From assembly GCA_035654175.1 (NCBI GenBank), contig DASRXL010000145.1:1-9598 (forward strand): a DNA stretch of 9,598 nucleotides. The letters run 5' to 3'. Of this stretch, positions 1 through 7,629 are shown piece by piece. Numbering within the stretch: position 1 is the stretch's first letter; each line of letters starts with the position of its first letter. Origin of the DNA: PNC22 sp035654175. Lineage in GTDB: Bacteria; Planctomycetota; Phycisphaerae; Phycisphaerales; UBA1924. The translations under genes were made by a program, and so were the position numbers. The notes below the pieces were generated by a model, which worked only from the letters and a program-made list of their open reading frames with translations, made no database searches and was not told where the DNA came from.

Positions 1-35
1 TTCAACCCTCCGCCTCCATCCTTACACTCCCGCTC

Positions 36-1298
<1,263 letters not shown>

Positions 1299-1332
1299 CC
1301 GCGCCCTCTCCCCAGCGAGCCCGCCCCTGCCG

Positions 1333-1346
1333 GGCCGATATCGGCC
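1333..1346. terminator. Palindrome between convergent genes, possible bidirectional terminator
   Basis: A perfect 14-bp palindrome (GGCCGATATCGGCC) sits in the 112-bp gap between the converging trpB and TPR genes. It could fold as a 5-bp stem with an ATAT loop on either transcript. No T-tract follows on either strand, so a terminator role is only a suggestion from position. I see nothing else in this gap. Confidence 0.3.
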
Positions 1347-1410
1347 GGACGCCCCAAGGCTGGTCCCCCCGACGCAACAGGCGCATCACGGAAGAGAGCG
1401 ACAGGCACCG

Positions 1411-2820
1411 CTACTCCGCGGCCCCGACGCACTCCCGCTCCGGGCACTCCACCGCGACCCGCCGCTTCCCAGGCTTGAGAATCCGCCCCGCCCACCGCGC
1501 CACCTCGAAGATCGCCTGCACCCGCAGCTTCAGGCGCAGCCGCCGCAGCGACGGGTCGTCCGAATCCAGCCGGCGCGCCTGCGTCGCCCAGTACCGCGCC
1601 CGCGTCCACTGACCCTGCTCGAGGTACGCCATCGCCAGATTGTGCATCGGCGCGATATAGCGCGGCTCCAGCCTCAGGGCCGCCCGGGCGCACTCCATCC
1701 CGTGCGCCCGCTCGCCCCGCAGGAAATAGCACACGCTCAGCGAATGGTGCGCCTTCGCGTCGTTGGGCCGCCTCGCGATCAGCCGCTTGAAGACCCGCTC
1801 GGCCTCGGAAGGAAGATCGGCGTCCAGCAGCAGTTGCCCGAGCTCGTCCATCTCCTCGGCGCTGAACCGCCCCGGCCGCTCGCTCTGGTCGCGCAGCTCC
1901 GCAAGCAGCAGCGAGTGCGCCCGCTCCAGGCCCCCCGGCGAACGCGAGTCCAGCAGCTCCGCGACCAGCCGGCAGCGCGCCCGCGGGTAGCTCGGGTCCA
2001 GCCGCACAACCAGGTCGAACTGGCGCAGCGCCCCCGCCCGGTCGCCCAGCTTCGAGGCCAGACGCCCCAGGTTGAAGTGCGCGTCCGCGTTGTCGGGCTC
2101 CAGCTCCAGCACCCGGCGAAACTTCTCGGACGCGTCCGCGTCCCGGTTCATCTCGACCAGGAGCTCGCCCAGGTCCAGCAGCGTGTCGATGTTCCCCGGA
2201 TCCCGGCGCAGCTCGCGCAGGTAGAGCTGCCTCGCACGCTCGTGCCGGCCCGTCCGGGCGTAGGCCTCCGCCAGCTTCGCCTCCACCCGCGGCAGCTCGG
2301 GATCGAGCCGCGCCGCCTCGCGCAGGCACCAGACCGCCTTGTCGTGCAGCTCCCGCGCCAGCAGCGACTCGGCCATCGCCGCGTACAGCTCCGCGTTGTC
2401 GGGCTCCACCTGCTGGGCAAGGTAGAAGGCTTCCTCCGCCTGCTCGTGCTTGCCGAGCTGCGTCAACGCCTCGATCCGATAGATCATCGCGTCGGCCCGC
2501 GCGTTATCGAGCTCCGACGCCTTCTCCAGCCACGGCAGGCACCCCTCCGGATCACCCGCCCGCAGCGAGTTCAGCCCCACCAGCACCGCCGTCTGCGCGT
2601 CCGCCGGGCCCAGCTCGAACGACTTCTTGTACGAGTCCGCCGCGTCCCGGAACCGTCCCGCGGCTTCCAGCGTCAGAGCAAGGTTGAAGTGCCATTCCGC
2701 CTGGAAAGGGTTCCGGGCCAGCGCCTGCCGGAGCTCTTTTTCGGCTTCGTCCCAGCGCCCGGCCTCGTACAGCTCGTGCGCCCGCTCGACGTGATCCTCT
2801 GCGTCGAACCACTCGTTCAT
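1411..2820 (-). CDS. TPR-repeat protein
   Basis: The 469-residue product is almost entirely tetratricopeptide repeats, helix-turn-helix units that usually scaffold protein complexes. About eleven 34-residue units can be laid out, with starts near residues 8, 42, 76 (degenerate), 110, 144, 178, 212, 246, 322, 356 and 390; a more divergent stretch lies at 280-316. Typical unit ends are LEPDNADAHFNLG and LDPELPRVEAKLAEAY. The C-terminus (about 425-455) is strongly basic and has no repeat. There is no signal peptide or membrane segment, so a cytoplasmic protein is expected. I chose the Met at 2820 because TPR-like sequence starts right after it. In-frame Met codons at 2862 and 2871 would add a non-repeat tail reaching towards the divergent gene. 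No catalytic domain is visible and the partner is unknown. Confidence 0.9.
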   Translation of the reverse strand: MNEWFDAEDHVERAHELYEAGRWDEAEKELRQALARNPFQAEWHFNLALTLEAAGRFRDAADSYKKSFELGPADAQTAVLVGLNSLRAGDPEGCLPWLEKASELDNARADAMIYRIEALTQLGKHEQAEEAFYLAQQVEPDNAELYAAMAESLLARELHDKAVWCLREAARLDPELPRVEAKLAEAYARTGRHERARQLYLRELRRDPGNIDTLLDLGELLVEMNRDADASEKFRRVLELEPDNADAHFNLGRLASKLGDRAGALRQFDLVVRLDPSYPRARCRLVAELLDSRSPGGLERAHSLLLAELRDQSERPGRFSAEEMDELGQLLLDADLPSEAERVFKRLIARRPNDAKAHHSLSVCYFLRGERAHGMECARAALRLEPRYIAPMHNLAMAYLEQGQWTRARYWATQARRLDSDDPSLRRLRLKLRVQAIFEVARWAGRILKPGKRRVAVECPERECVGAAE

Positions 2821-2884
2821 AACCGCTCGCCGGAGAAAGGGCCCTGGAACGCGACCAGTCATGCTAGTCAAAGCAAGAGATCGG

Positions 2885-2912
2885 TTCCATGCGCATCATC
2901 TTCGTGTAGGAT
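2885..2912 (+). promoter_or_regulatory. Candidate sigma70-type promoter for the HEAT-repeat gene
   Basis: The 127-bp gap between the divergent TPR and HEAT genes is less GC-rich than the coding sequence. On the + strand TTCCAT (2885-2890) and TAGGAT (2907-2912) are separated by 16 bp, which would give a leader of about 30 bases before the ATG at 2948. The -35 match is weak (3 of 6). I could not find a convincing promoter for the TPR gene on the other strand. Confidence 0.25.
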
Positions 2913-2947
2913 TTGGCCGTCTCTGGCCGAAAGCCGTCCCAAGTCAC

Positions 2948-4924
2948 ATGCACCAGCGACCGCCACACCCCGTCCATCGCCCGCCGGCTCTCCGCCCAGC
3001 CCGCCGCCTCCTCCCCGTGCTCGCCCTGCTCGGCCCCCTCTGCGGCCTGGCGACCCCTCTCTCGGCCGCGCAGGCCGATCCCACCGTTCCACCGTACGAG
3101 GTGCTCGTCTCCCCCGCCGCGACGCCCGACCAGCGCCTCGCCGCGGCCTCCGAAATACTCCAGCAGCCGCCCCCCGCCGTCGCTCTCGCCGACGCTGTCG
3201 GCCTGCTCACCCACGATCCGACCGGCGGAGAGGCCGCCCGAGGGGTGCTGCTGGCGATCGCCGGTCTTCCCCAAGCTCCCGCCGCCGCCCTCCAGCCCAC
3301 GCTCGCGATCGCCCGCGATCCCTCCAGCCCGCTCCGGACCGAGGCGATCCGCGCCCTCCGCGCCTTCCGCACCCGTGAAGCCGCCGCCGCCCTCGTCGAA
3401 TTCGCCTCCGAGTCGCAGGAGCCCGCCGCCCGGGAGGCGGCGCTCAGAAGCCTCGCCCGGCTCAGCGGGCGCGCCGACCTCGGGACCAATTCCGCGGCGT
3501 GGCGGGAGTGGCTCGCCGGCGCCCTCGCCCTGAGTGATCGCCAGTGGGAGCAGGAGCTGCTCCTCGCGCACGTCCGGCACTCTCAGCACCTGGAGACCAA
3601 TCTCGGCGAGAGCGAGCGGCGGCTCGTCGAGGCGTGGCGCCAGATCCACCTGCTTACCCCGATCGAAGAGCGCTCCGCCGTGCTCGCGCGCCTGCTCACC
3701 AGCGATCTCGCAGCGCTCAGAGACCTGGGGTTCGAGCTGGTGAACCGCGAAATCAGCGAGAGCCGCGTCCTCGATTCGACCGTCTCCGAAGCCGCCGTCA
3801 GCCTCCTCCAGAGCCCCGACCCCCTCGTGCGCTCACAAGCCGCCCTCGTCCTCAACCGACTCGTCCCCGCCGGAGCGGACACCGCGGTGCTCGCGGCTCT
3901 CGCCCGAGAAACGGATCCGCGCGCCGCCGAGGCGCTCCTGCTCGCGGCGTCCCGCTGGCCGTCCGCCGGCGCCGTCCGCCCGATGCTCCGTTGGCTCGAT
4001 GCCCCCACCGCCACACGCCTCCGGGCCGCGGCGCTCGCCTGGGTGCTGCTCCGCGCCGGATACCTCGAGAGCCCGGAGGATCGAGCCGCGGTCCTGGACG
4101 CGATCCGCTCGCTCGGGCCCGAGTCCCTCACCGCCTCGGCCTCGCGCCTGCTCGTCGCCCTCGGAGGTTCCGAGGACGTCGCTCGCATCCGCGCACTCCT
4201 CGACCCCTCCGTCGATCCCGCCGTCCGCGTCACCGCCGCCGAAGCGCTCTCGCTCCGCGAAGACCAGGTGAAGTTCCTCCTCGCGGCCGCCCAGAGCGAC
4301 CCGTCCATTTTCGAGGCCACCTCGAGGGCCGTGCTCACCCACATGCACGACGCCGCCGGCTACACGGCGTTGGCCGGGCTGCCCGCCCCCTCGCCGCACG
4401 TGCGCGCCCGGGTGCTGACCGAGTGCGCGGCGGTGCTCTCGAGCGCAGAGCTCGTCAGCCTCGCCAAGGCCGCGTCCACCCCCGACGAGGCGCTCCTCGT
4501 GCTCAACCCGCTCACCAGCGCCGAGCGCCTCGGCGCTCCCGCCGACCCGCCTCACCTCGCGGAGGGGTTGCTGCTCCTGTCCCGCGCCAATCTCGAGCTC
4601 AACAGCCCGGCGGAGGCTCTGAGCGCGCTCTCGCTCATCCCTGAGGGTCAAACGCCCGCGCCCGCGCCGGAGCTCACCGATCTGCGCGCCACCCTGCTCC
4701 TCTGGCTCAATCGGATCGACGAGGCCGAGGACCTCGACGCCTCCCCCGCCGCCTGGCTCGACGCGCTCGAGCACGCCCTGGCCGAACCGCACGCCGGCGC
4801 GATCGCCGATCGACTGGAGGCGAATTTCTCCGGCCGGCTCACCGCCGCCGACCGCGCCCGCCTCGACAAGCTCCGGCGCGAAGTGGCCGACGCGGACTCC
4901 GCCCCTTCCGGCGACGGAGGCTGA
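2948..4924 (+). CDS. Exported HEAT-like repeat protein
   Basis: The 658-residue product starts with a Sec-type signal peptide. A basic n-region (to about residue 20, RPARR) is followed by the hydrophobic stretch LLPVLALLGPLCGLATPL (21-38) and a likely cleavage site after AQA (about 43). The mature part is Ala/Leu-rich alpha-helical sequence with HEAT/PBS-lyase-like units at about 60-480, for example SSPLRTEAIRALRAF, EPAAREAALRSLARL and DPLVRSQAALVLNRL. Residues of about 540-630 look more TPR-like (LAEGLLLLSRANLELNSPAEAL). No catalytic motif is visible, so an exported protein-interaction scaffold is inferred. An in-frame ATG at 2861 would put 29 residues before the signal peptide, so the ATG at 2948 is preferred. 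No clear Shine-Dalgarno is seen. The cysteine in LLGPLCG does not fit a lipobox. The gene is divergent from the TPR gene and converges on the pseudokinase gene. Confidence 0.85.
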   Translation: MHQRPPHPVHRPPALRPARRLLPVLALLGPLCGLATPLSAAQADPTVPPYEVLVSPAATPDQRLAAASEILQQPPPAVALADAVGLLTHDPTGGEAARGVLLAIAGLPQAPAAALQPTLAIARDPSSPLRTEAIRALRAFRTREAAAALVEFASESQEPAAREAALRSLARLSGRADLGTNSAAWREWLAGALALSDRQWEQELLLAHVRHSQHLETNLGESERRLVEAWRQIHLLTPIEERSAVLARLLTSDLAALRDLGFELVNREISESRVLDSTVSEAAVSLLQSPDPLVRSQAALVLNRLVPAGADTAVLAALARETDPRAAEALLLAASRWPSAGAVRPMLRWLDAPTATRLRAAALAWVLLRAGYLESPEDRAAVLDAIRSLGPESLTASASRLLVALGGSEDVARIRALLDPSVDPAVRVTAAEALSLREDQVKFLLAAAQSDPSIFEATSRAVLTHMHDAAGYTALAGLPAPSPHVRARVLTECAAVLSSAELVSLAKAASTPDEALLVLNPLTSAERLGAPADPPHLAEGLLLLSRANLELNSPAEALSALSLIPEGQTPAPAPELTDLRATLLLWLNRIDEAEDLDASPAAWLDALEHALAEPHAGAIADRLEANFSGRLTAADRARLDKLRREVADADSAPSGDGG

Positions 4925-4938
4925 CGCTCCACTCAAAT

Positions 4939-4952
4939 GCTCTGGAAAGAGC
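4939..4952. terminator. Small hairpin between convergent genes
   Basis: GCTCT-GGAA-AGAGC forms a 5-bp stem, closing a GNRA-type tetraloop if read on the + strand. It lies 14 bases after the HEAT gene stop and 18 bases beyond the stop of the pseudokinase gene on the other strand. It lacks a T-tract, so assignment as a terminator rests on position only. Confidence 0.3.
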
Positions 4953-4970
4953 GCCCGCCCGAAGCCGCCG

Positions 4971-5759
4971 CTAGCGCGACCACGCCCGCAGCCGCCCGAG
5001 CACGGTGCGCACCCGCGACGGCTCCTGCTCCGACCGGCGGTGCGGCAGCTTCGAGACCGCCTCCGCCGCACTCTGGAACCCGGCGCTCGCGCTCAGCCCC
5101 TCTTCCAGCCACTCCTCGAACGCCCGGGGCAGCCGCTTGGCCAGCCGCGCCGCCGGGATCCGCGGCTCTTCCGCCGTCAGCCCCGTCACCAGCCGGTACG
5201 CGATCTCGACGACCGAGCGCACCTCGTCCCGAATCAATTCCGAGTTCATCCGCTCGAGCCCTTGCAGCACCCGCCCGACGCCGTACATCTCCACCAGCAC
5301 GCACCCGTGCCGGTCCACCAGCAGTTGGTCGATCCCGATCGGCCCGTTGGCGACTCCGGCGCCGTGCGCGTGCGCCACCCCTTCGAGCACCTGCAGCACA
5401 GCCCGCTCGGCCTCGAAGGGCGGCAGCATGTCGCCCTTGGCCTTCGCGACGTCCTCGAGCGTCACGATCCCCTCGTGGTTGCCCGTGTAGGGGGCCACCG
5501 CCCACGGCTCGTCGCCCGCCTCAAACGAGCACATCTCGATCGCGAGGAGATGGGGATGCTGGAGCCCGCTGAGCATCTGCATCGCGCGGCTGTGCCGGCG
5601 GCGCTCGACGCGGTTCTCGCAGATCCCGAACCGGTACACGGCGTGGCTTGTCTGATCGTGCTCCCGGAGAGCCAGCCACCGCTCCGCCAGCCGCGACGGC
5701 GCCAGCTGGCGCACGAGCTTGTAGGGACCAAAGCGCACACGCCCAGTCAGGTCGGTCAT
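4971..5759 (-). CDS. Probable pseudokinase (degenerate Ser/Thr protein kinase fold)
   Basis: The 262-residue product follows the order of a Hanks-type kinase domain: FGPYKLVRQL (10-19) as strand 1, SGLQHPHLLAI (64-74) as the rLrHPnIv region, a linker, VLEGVAHAHGAGV (124-136) as helix E plus catalytic-loop entry, DRHGCVLVEMYG (149-160) as the DFG region, and DEVRSVVEIAYRLVTG (178-193) as subdomain IX. Every catalytic signature is changed. The glycine loop reads LAPSRLAERWLA, the VAIK lysine region reads AVYR (40-43), and the helix-C Glu position is about A59. HRDLKPEN reads NGPIGIDQ (138-145) and DFG reads MYG (158-160). Phosphotransfer is therefore unlikely. No membrane segment is present. 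The start at 5759 has GAGGG nine bases upstream. It may act as a scaffold or ligand-binding protein; its partner is unknown. Confidence 0.8.
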   Translation of the reverse strand: MTDLTGRVRFGPYKLVRQLAPSRLAERWLALREHDQTSHAVYRFGICENRVERRRHSRAMQMLSGLQHPHLLAIEMCSFEAGDEPWAVAPYTGNHEGIVTLEDVAKAKGDMLPPFEAERAVLQVLEGVAHAHGAGVANGPIGIDQLLVDRHGCVLVEMYGVGRVLQGLERMNSELIRDEVRSVVEIAYRLVTGLTAEEPRIPAARLAKRLPRAFEEWLEEGLSASAGFQSAAEAVSKLPHRRSEQEPSRVRTVLGRLRAWSR

Positions 5760-5772
5760 TCGAACACGCCCT

Positions 5773-5805
5773 CAAGCCGGAACGCCGCCGATTCCGTCCG
5801 GCTTG
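5773..5805 (-). promoter_or_regulatory. Inverted repeat abutting the pseudokinase Shine-Dalgarno
   Basis: A perfect 9-bp inverted repeat, CAAGCCGGA (5773-5781) and TCCGGCTTG (5797-5805), has a 15-base spacer. In the pseudokinase mRNA its 3' arm ends on the first G of the GAGGG Shine-Dalgarno (5769-5773). It could be an operator or an RNA hairpin affecting translation. The repeat is plain in the sequence; any function is inferred. Confidence 0.45.
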
Positions 5806-5822
5806 CGCACCTAGCCCCTGCC

Positions 5823-5877
5823 GCACCGTGCCGCCCACGCGAGTCCCACGATCCTTCCCGGCGTGGCGCGGCGGTGC
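5823..5877. repeat. Imperfect long inverted repeat in the pseudokinase-hpd intergenic region
   Basis: GCACC (5823-5827), GCCGC (5830-5834) and CCACGC (5835-5840) pair with GCGTGG (5861-5866), GCGGC (5868-5872) and GGTGC (5873-5877). This gives 16 bp of stem with two small bulges around a 20-base loop. It lies in the 297-bp gap between the divergent pseudokinase and hpd genes. It may be a structured or regulatory element, or chance in GC-rich DNA. Confidence 0.35.
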
Positions 5878-5968
5878 CGAATATCAAGGCAGTAGGATAG
5901 GACACACTAGCCTCTCTGTCATCTCTTCCCGGCGGCCCGTACAAACTCCGGCACGCGCGGGCCGCGCC

Positions 5969-5996
5969 TTACCCCCAGGACCCGGTCCTCTACAAT
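5969..5996 (+). promoter_or_regulatory. Candidate hpd promoter with a dyad in its spacer
   Basis: TACAAT (5991-5996) is a 5-of-6 match to a -10 box, with a weak TTACCC (5969-5974) 16 bp upstream. Between them lies a perfect 6+1+6 dyad, AGGACC-C-GGTCCT (5977-5989), ending one base before the -10 box, where a repressor could block polymerase. A further GGTCC half-site is at 6002-6006. Predicted transcription would begin near 6003, leaving about 55 bases of leader. Confidence 0.4.
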
Positions 5997-6027
5997 CCAT
6001 CGGTCCCAACGCCGGGAACCCATCAAC

Positions 6028-6060
6028 ATGAAGAAGCCCCAGCAGGGAGGCCCAGCATGA
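6028..6060 (+). CDS. Possible 10-codon leader ORF overlapping the hpd start
   Basis: ATG at 6028 opens a frame encoding MKKPQQGGPA and stops at TGA 6058-6060, which overlaps the hpd ATG as ATGA. GGGAA lies nine bases upstream as a possible weak Shine-Dalgarno. The hpd Shine-Dalgarno AGGGAGG lies inside this ORF, so ribosomes reading it would cover and then reach the hpd start. This could be translational coupling, or an accident. No regulatory codon run (such as Tyr or Phe) is present. Confidence 0.25.
   Translation: MKKPQQGGPA
6044..6050 (+). promoter_or_regulatory. Shine-Dalgarno of hpd
   Basis: AGGGAGG lies six bases before the ATG at 6057, which fixes the hpd start. Several other genes in the window (trpB, the HEAT gene, the transposase) lack such a site. 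Confidence 0.75.
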
Positions 6061-7256
6061 CCACCGCCAAGACGACCCCGGCCGGCGTCCCCGCCGGCGC
6101 CGGCGATCCGCTGCAGCTCATCGACGTCGATCACGTCCGCTTCTATGTGGGCAACGCCAAGCAGGCCGCCTACTTCTACGCCCACACCTTCGGCTTCCAC
6201 GTCTCCCAGATCGCCGACCTCACCACCGGCTCGCGCGACGAGGCCGACTACCTGCTCACCCAGGGCAACATCCGCCTCATGCTCACGACGCCGCTCACCA
6301 AGGACCATCCCGCCGCCGACGAGATCAGGCTCTACGGCGACGGCGTCAAGGACGTCGCCTTCACCGTCCACGACGCGGTGGCCGCGTACGAGCAGGCCGT
6401 CCGCAACGGCGCCGAGCCCGCGCGCGAGCCCCGCGTCATCCAGGACGACCGCGGCACGGTCACCGTCGCCAGCATCCACACCTACGGCCGCTGCATCCAC
6501 ACCTTCGTCAGCCGCGCAGGCCACTACGCCCTCCCCAACGTCAAGAAGGGCGCCGAGTTCATGCCCGTCTTCAAGAAGATCGATTCGCCCGTCAACGAGC
6601 ACAACACCCGCCACCCCTGCGGCCTCAAGTACGTGGACCACCTCGTCGGCAACGTCGAGGAAGGCAAGATGAATGACTGGGTCGAGTGGTACGAGAACGT
6701 CCTCGGCTTCGCCATGTTCAAGCACTTCGACGACGCGGACATCTCGACCGAGTACTCCGCCCTCATGTCCAAGGTCATGGCCTCCGGCAACCACCTCATC
6801 AAGATGCCCATCAACGAGCCCGCCGCCGGCCTCAAGAAGAGCCAGGTCCAGGAATACCTCGACTGGCACAACGACACCCCGGGCGTCCAGCACCTCGCCC
6901 TCCGCACCGACGACGAGCTCTCCAGCGTCGCCGAGCTCCGCCGGCGCGGCGTGGACTTCCTCGCCCTCCCCGACAGTTACTACGAGCTCGTCTGGGACCG
7001 CGTCGAGAAGACCCTCCGCCAGCACGGCCACGAGGGCGTGAAGGAGGACCACAAGCGCATCCGCGACCTCGGCATCCTCGTCGACGCCGACGACGAGGGC
7101 TACCTCCTCCAGCTCTTCACCAAGCCCCTGCAGGACCGCCCCACCCTCTTCTTCGAGATCATCTGCAGGCGCGGCAGCCAGTCCTTCGGCAAGGGCAACT
7201 TCAAGGCGCTCTTCGAAGCGCTGGAGCTGGAGCAGGAGCGGCGGGGAAATCTGTGA
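6057..7256 (+). CDS. hpd: 4-hydroxyphenylpyruvate dioxygenase
   Basis: This non-haem Fe(II) enzyme of the VOC superfamily converts 4-hydroxyphenylpyruvate plus O2 to homogentisate and CO2, the second step of tyrosine breakdown. The 399 residues match the family (about 360-400). The N-terminal VOC half begins VDHVRFYVGN (24-33). The C-terminal half carries the iron ligands H195 (YVDHLVGNV), H279 (GVQHLALRT) and E367 (FFEIICRR), with spacing close to that of characterised HPPDs. PINEPAAGLKKSQVQEYL (251-268) and SFGKGNFKALFEALE (376-390), including the C-terminal gating helix, are typical. 4-Hydroxymandelate synthase is a close relative, but the overall match and lack of an antibiotic gene cluster favour HPPD. 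No homogentisate dioxygenase gene is adjacent. Start is fixed by the Shine-Dalgarno. A 20-bp tandem repeat spans the stop codon. Confidence 0.97.
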   Translation: MTTAKTTPAGVPAGAGDPLQLIDVDHVRFYVGNAKQAAYFYAHTFGFHVSQIADLTTGSRDEADYLLTQGNIRLMLTTPLTKDHPAADEIRLYGDGVKDVAFTVHDAVAAYEQAVRNGAEPAREPRVIQDDRGTVTVASIHTYGRCIHTFVSRAGHYALPNVKKGAEFMPVFKKIDSPVNEHNTRHPCGLKYVDHLVGNVEEGKMNDWVEWYENVLGFAMFKHFDDADISTEYSALMSKVMASGNHLIKMPINEPAAGLKKSQVQEYLDWHNDTPGVQHLALRTDDELSSVAELRRRGVDFLALPDSYYELVWDRVEKTLRQHGHEGVKEDHKRIRDLGILVDADDEGYLLQLFTKPLQDRPTLFFEIICRRGSQSFGKGNFKALFEALELEQERRGNL

Positions 7257-7277
7257 GGCGGCGGGGGGACCTGTGAG
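7238..7277 (+). repeat. 20-bp tandem duplication across the hpd stop codon
   Basis: Bases 7238-7257 and 7258-7277 are adjacent 20-bp units identical at 17 positions (GCGGCGGGG...CTGTGAG). The first contains the hpd stop TGA (7254-7256) and the second repeats it just downstream. The unit is not a multiple of three, so it is not a coding repeat. Confidence 0.7.
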
Positions 7278-7350
7278 GCTGCAGTTCTCCAGCGACGAGC
7301 TCGTGGCATGCTTGGCGTCGCCGTCACCGCGCTGCATCGAGCCGCCTTCC

Positions 7351-7443
7351 CGCCCCCAACGGCGGCGCTGTCGCTAGCCCCGGGCGCAGCCCGGGGACAC
7401 CCGCACACGCAGCACCCCGAGCCCCGGAGGGGGCGAAGGTACC
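7351..7443 (+). repeat. REP-like composite palindrome, copy 1
   Basis: Three hairpins in a row: A, CGCCCCC-AAC-GGCGGCG (7351-7367, one mismatch at 7363); then CTGTCGCTAG; B, CCCCGGGC-GCA-GCCCGGGG (7378-7396, perfect); a variable spacer; C, GCCCC...GGGGC (7421-7434), ending CGAAGGTACC. Copies 1 and 2 are identical over 7351-7396 and 7521-7566 except at one base, and weaker similarity extends to about 7459. Confidence 0.85.
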
Positions 7444-7520
7444 GCCCGTCTGCTCACGACATCGCATCGACCACCATCGTTCCTCAATGCCCCCCTCCGA
7501 CCCGAACCGCAACGCTTCCC

Positions 7521-7611
7521 CGCCCCCAACGGGGGCGCTGTCGCTAGCCCCGGGCGCAGCCCGGGGTACCCGCACGCCCCGGCCAGAGCCCCCGAAGGGG
7601 GCGAAGGTACC
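7521..7611 (+). repeat. REP-like composite palindrome, copy 2
   Basis: Hairpin A is perfect (CGCCCCC-AAC-GGGGGCG, 7521-7537). Hairpin B is identical to the other copies (7548-7566). Hairpin C is GCCCCC-GAA-GGGGGC (7588-7602) and is followed by the shared CGAAGGTACC. Weak similarity to copy 1 runs on to about 7627, three bases short of the transposase stop codon. Confidence 0.85.
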
Positions 7612-7629
7612 TTCCGCCTGCTCCCGCAC

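Larger units (their letters stand above)
7257..7629. other. Gene-free 373-bp stretch filled by palindromic repeats
   Basis: No credible gene is present between hpd and the transposase. Apart from the 20-bp duplication at its left end, the stretch holds two direct copies of a composite palindrome, exactly 170 bp apart, and a spacer of about 60-75 bp between them without recognisable content. Open frames here only translate the palindromes. Confidence 0.8.

Noticed and set aside
2861..2947. Upstream start at 2861 for the HEAT gene (and 2862 or 2871 for the TPR gene)
   Set aside because: These starts would make the divergent genes overlap, push 29 residues in front of a good signal peptide, and add a non-repeat tail to the TPR protein.
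3833..5071. A 412-codon open frame on the - strand opposite the HEAT gene
   Set aside because: Gly/Arg-rich shadow; the + strand product has a signal peptide and helical repeats.
5919..7337. A 472-codon open frame on the - strand opposite hpd
   Set aside because: It is the antisense of an unmistakable HPPD gene, with a low-complexity Val/Asp/Glu-rich translation.
7351..7611. CRISPR array
   Set aside because: There are only two direct copies, the units are themselves multi-hairpin palindromes of about 90 bp, no spacer series exists, and a third copy is inverted beyond a transposase.
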